Assembly (NCBI GenBank): GCA_030649335.1
Contig: JAUSLL010000042.1
Span: 1 to 64,000, forward strand
Length of the DNA: 64,000 bases
Source: Parvibaculum sp.
GTDB taxonomy: Bacteria > Pseudomonadota > Alphaproteobacteria > Parvibaculales > Parvibaculaceae
Direction of reading: 5' to 3'
How positions within the stretch are numbered: position 1 is the first letter of the stretch; each line of letters starts with the position of its first letter. The notes under the pieces are model-generated. The model saw only the letters and a program-made list of their open reading frames with translations, searched no databases and had not been told where the DNA came from. The translations under genes were made by a program, and so were the position numbers. Below, piece after piece: positions 63,776-64,000 of the stretch.

Positions 63776-64000
63776 TTAAACATTGCCTAAGATAAAATCA
63801 GCCGATTTGGTAGTAGCTGTTGGATTACCCAAATTTTTTATCTTTGGTTGAATATACTCAGCACAAGGAACGAATTCGTTTTCCTGAGGCAAATTTTCTT
63901 GCTTACTTGCGCTAAAACTTGGCACCCATCCAATTGCCCACAACAATTCTGCAACGCGCTTCAAAGTCATATTTTCTAGACCAGTAAGTTGGCGATTAAC
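63776..64000 (-). CDS. XRE-type helix-turn-helix regulator, 5' part outside the window
   Basis: The frame is open to the right edge and reads NRQLTGLENMTLKRVAELLWAIGW near the edge, the last helices of an XRE/Cro HTH domain (compare the common 'G-x-x-N-M-T-L-R-T-L-A-x-L-a-x-A-L-G' pattern). About 45 further residues follow to the stop at 63776. The ATG at 63970 lies inside that HTH, so it is not the real start. Likely controls the linked DUF6941-like gene; toxin-antitoxin or phage origin is open. Confidence 0.6.
   Translation of the reverse strand, partial: VNRQLTGLENMTLKRVAELLWAIGWVPSFSASKQENLPQENEFVPCAEYIQPKIKNLGNPTATTKSADFILGNV

Noticed and set aside
1-64000. CRISPR array, insertion sequence or prophage
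   Set aside because: No regularly spaced repeats, transposase or phage structural motifs were found on either strand.

Overview
The window is a GC-rich, gene-dense stretch of an alphaproteobacterial chromosome, most like Hyphomicrobiales/Parvibaculum-type genomes. The placement rests on family content: DUF2794, IalB, COG4223/Mic60 next to hemY in a hemC-hemD-mic60-hemY block, an alphaproteobacterial-style BI-1 protein, the DUF1302/DUF1329/YCF48 set and an isovaleryl/crotonase-type lipid cluster. Nearly all of it is core or ordinary accessory metabolism. Two short AT-rich patches (about 55.1-56.3 kb and from 63.35 kb to the right edge) look acquired.

Layout: 1-2.1 kb, 3' part of aconitase A. 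2.1-6.9 kb, a Gld-like ABC exporter operon (ATPase, permease, GldG-like, DUF4340). 6.9-7.4 kb, a non-coding stretch holding a well-defined small structured RNA with its own promoter and terminator. 7.4-12.8 kb, DUF2794, a BI-1 protein, and the YbbA/YbbP-like ABC genes divergent from tesA. 12.8-17.6 kb, aldo/keto reductase, thpR, phhB, NDH-2, an HSD10-like SDR and a DUF1232 protein. 17.6-23.9 kb, a decayed LysR gene, a PNPOx-like protein, a serine hydrolase, an SGNH-like protein without catalytic residues, quinone oxidoreductase, IalB-like protein and rlmN. 23.9-30.9 kb, APC transporter, ABM monooxygenase, GST, alpha/beta hydrolase, M20 hydrolase, HCCA isomerase, and lemA-DUF3137. 31-38.4 kb, argG-ppa, tag, a membrane-embedded beta-lactamase-like pseudoenzyme, orphan yjhX, aldo/keto reductase, folD-DUF167-yggT, and tRNA-Ala(CGC).

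38.4-45.6 kb carries a PQQ-type sugar dehydrogenase, a GATase and a tightly coupled five-gene lipid/CoA operon (two crotonases, acyl-CoA dehydrogenase, HsaA-like flavoprotein, SDR). It is followed upstream by YCF48, DUF1329 and DUF1302 envelope genes (45.8-51.8 kb), a set known to travel with hydrophobic-compound metabolism. 52.1-55.1 kb is metal and redox handling: PCu(A)C copper chaperone, bfd and bfr (with a strong palindromic operator in front of bfd), an entericidin-like lipoprotein, and HugZ-like and secreted proteins. 55.2-56.4 kb is a lone EVE-HNH restriction-type gene abutting tRNA-Thr(CGT). 56.5-63.3 kb is an alpha/beta hydrolase plus the haem operon hemC-hemD-mic60-hemY, divergent from tsaD. 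The right edge holds a DUF6941-like gene behind a truncated XRE-type regulator.

The best candidates for a second look are the small RNA at 7.1-7.3 kb, the EVE-HNH gene at the tRNA-Thr 3' end, the XRE/DUF6941 pair at the edge, and three enzyme-fold proteins whose catalytic residues are replaced while the fold is kept. No CRISPR array, insertion sequence, prophage or rRNA gene was seen.
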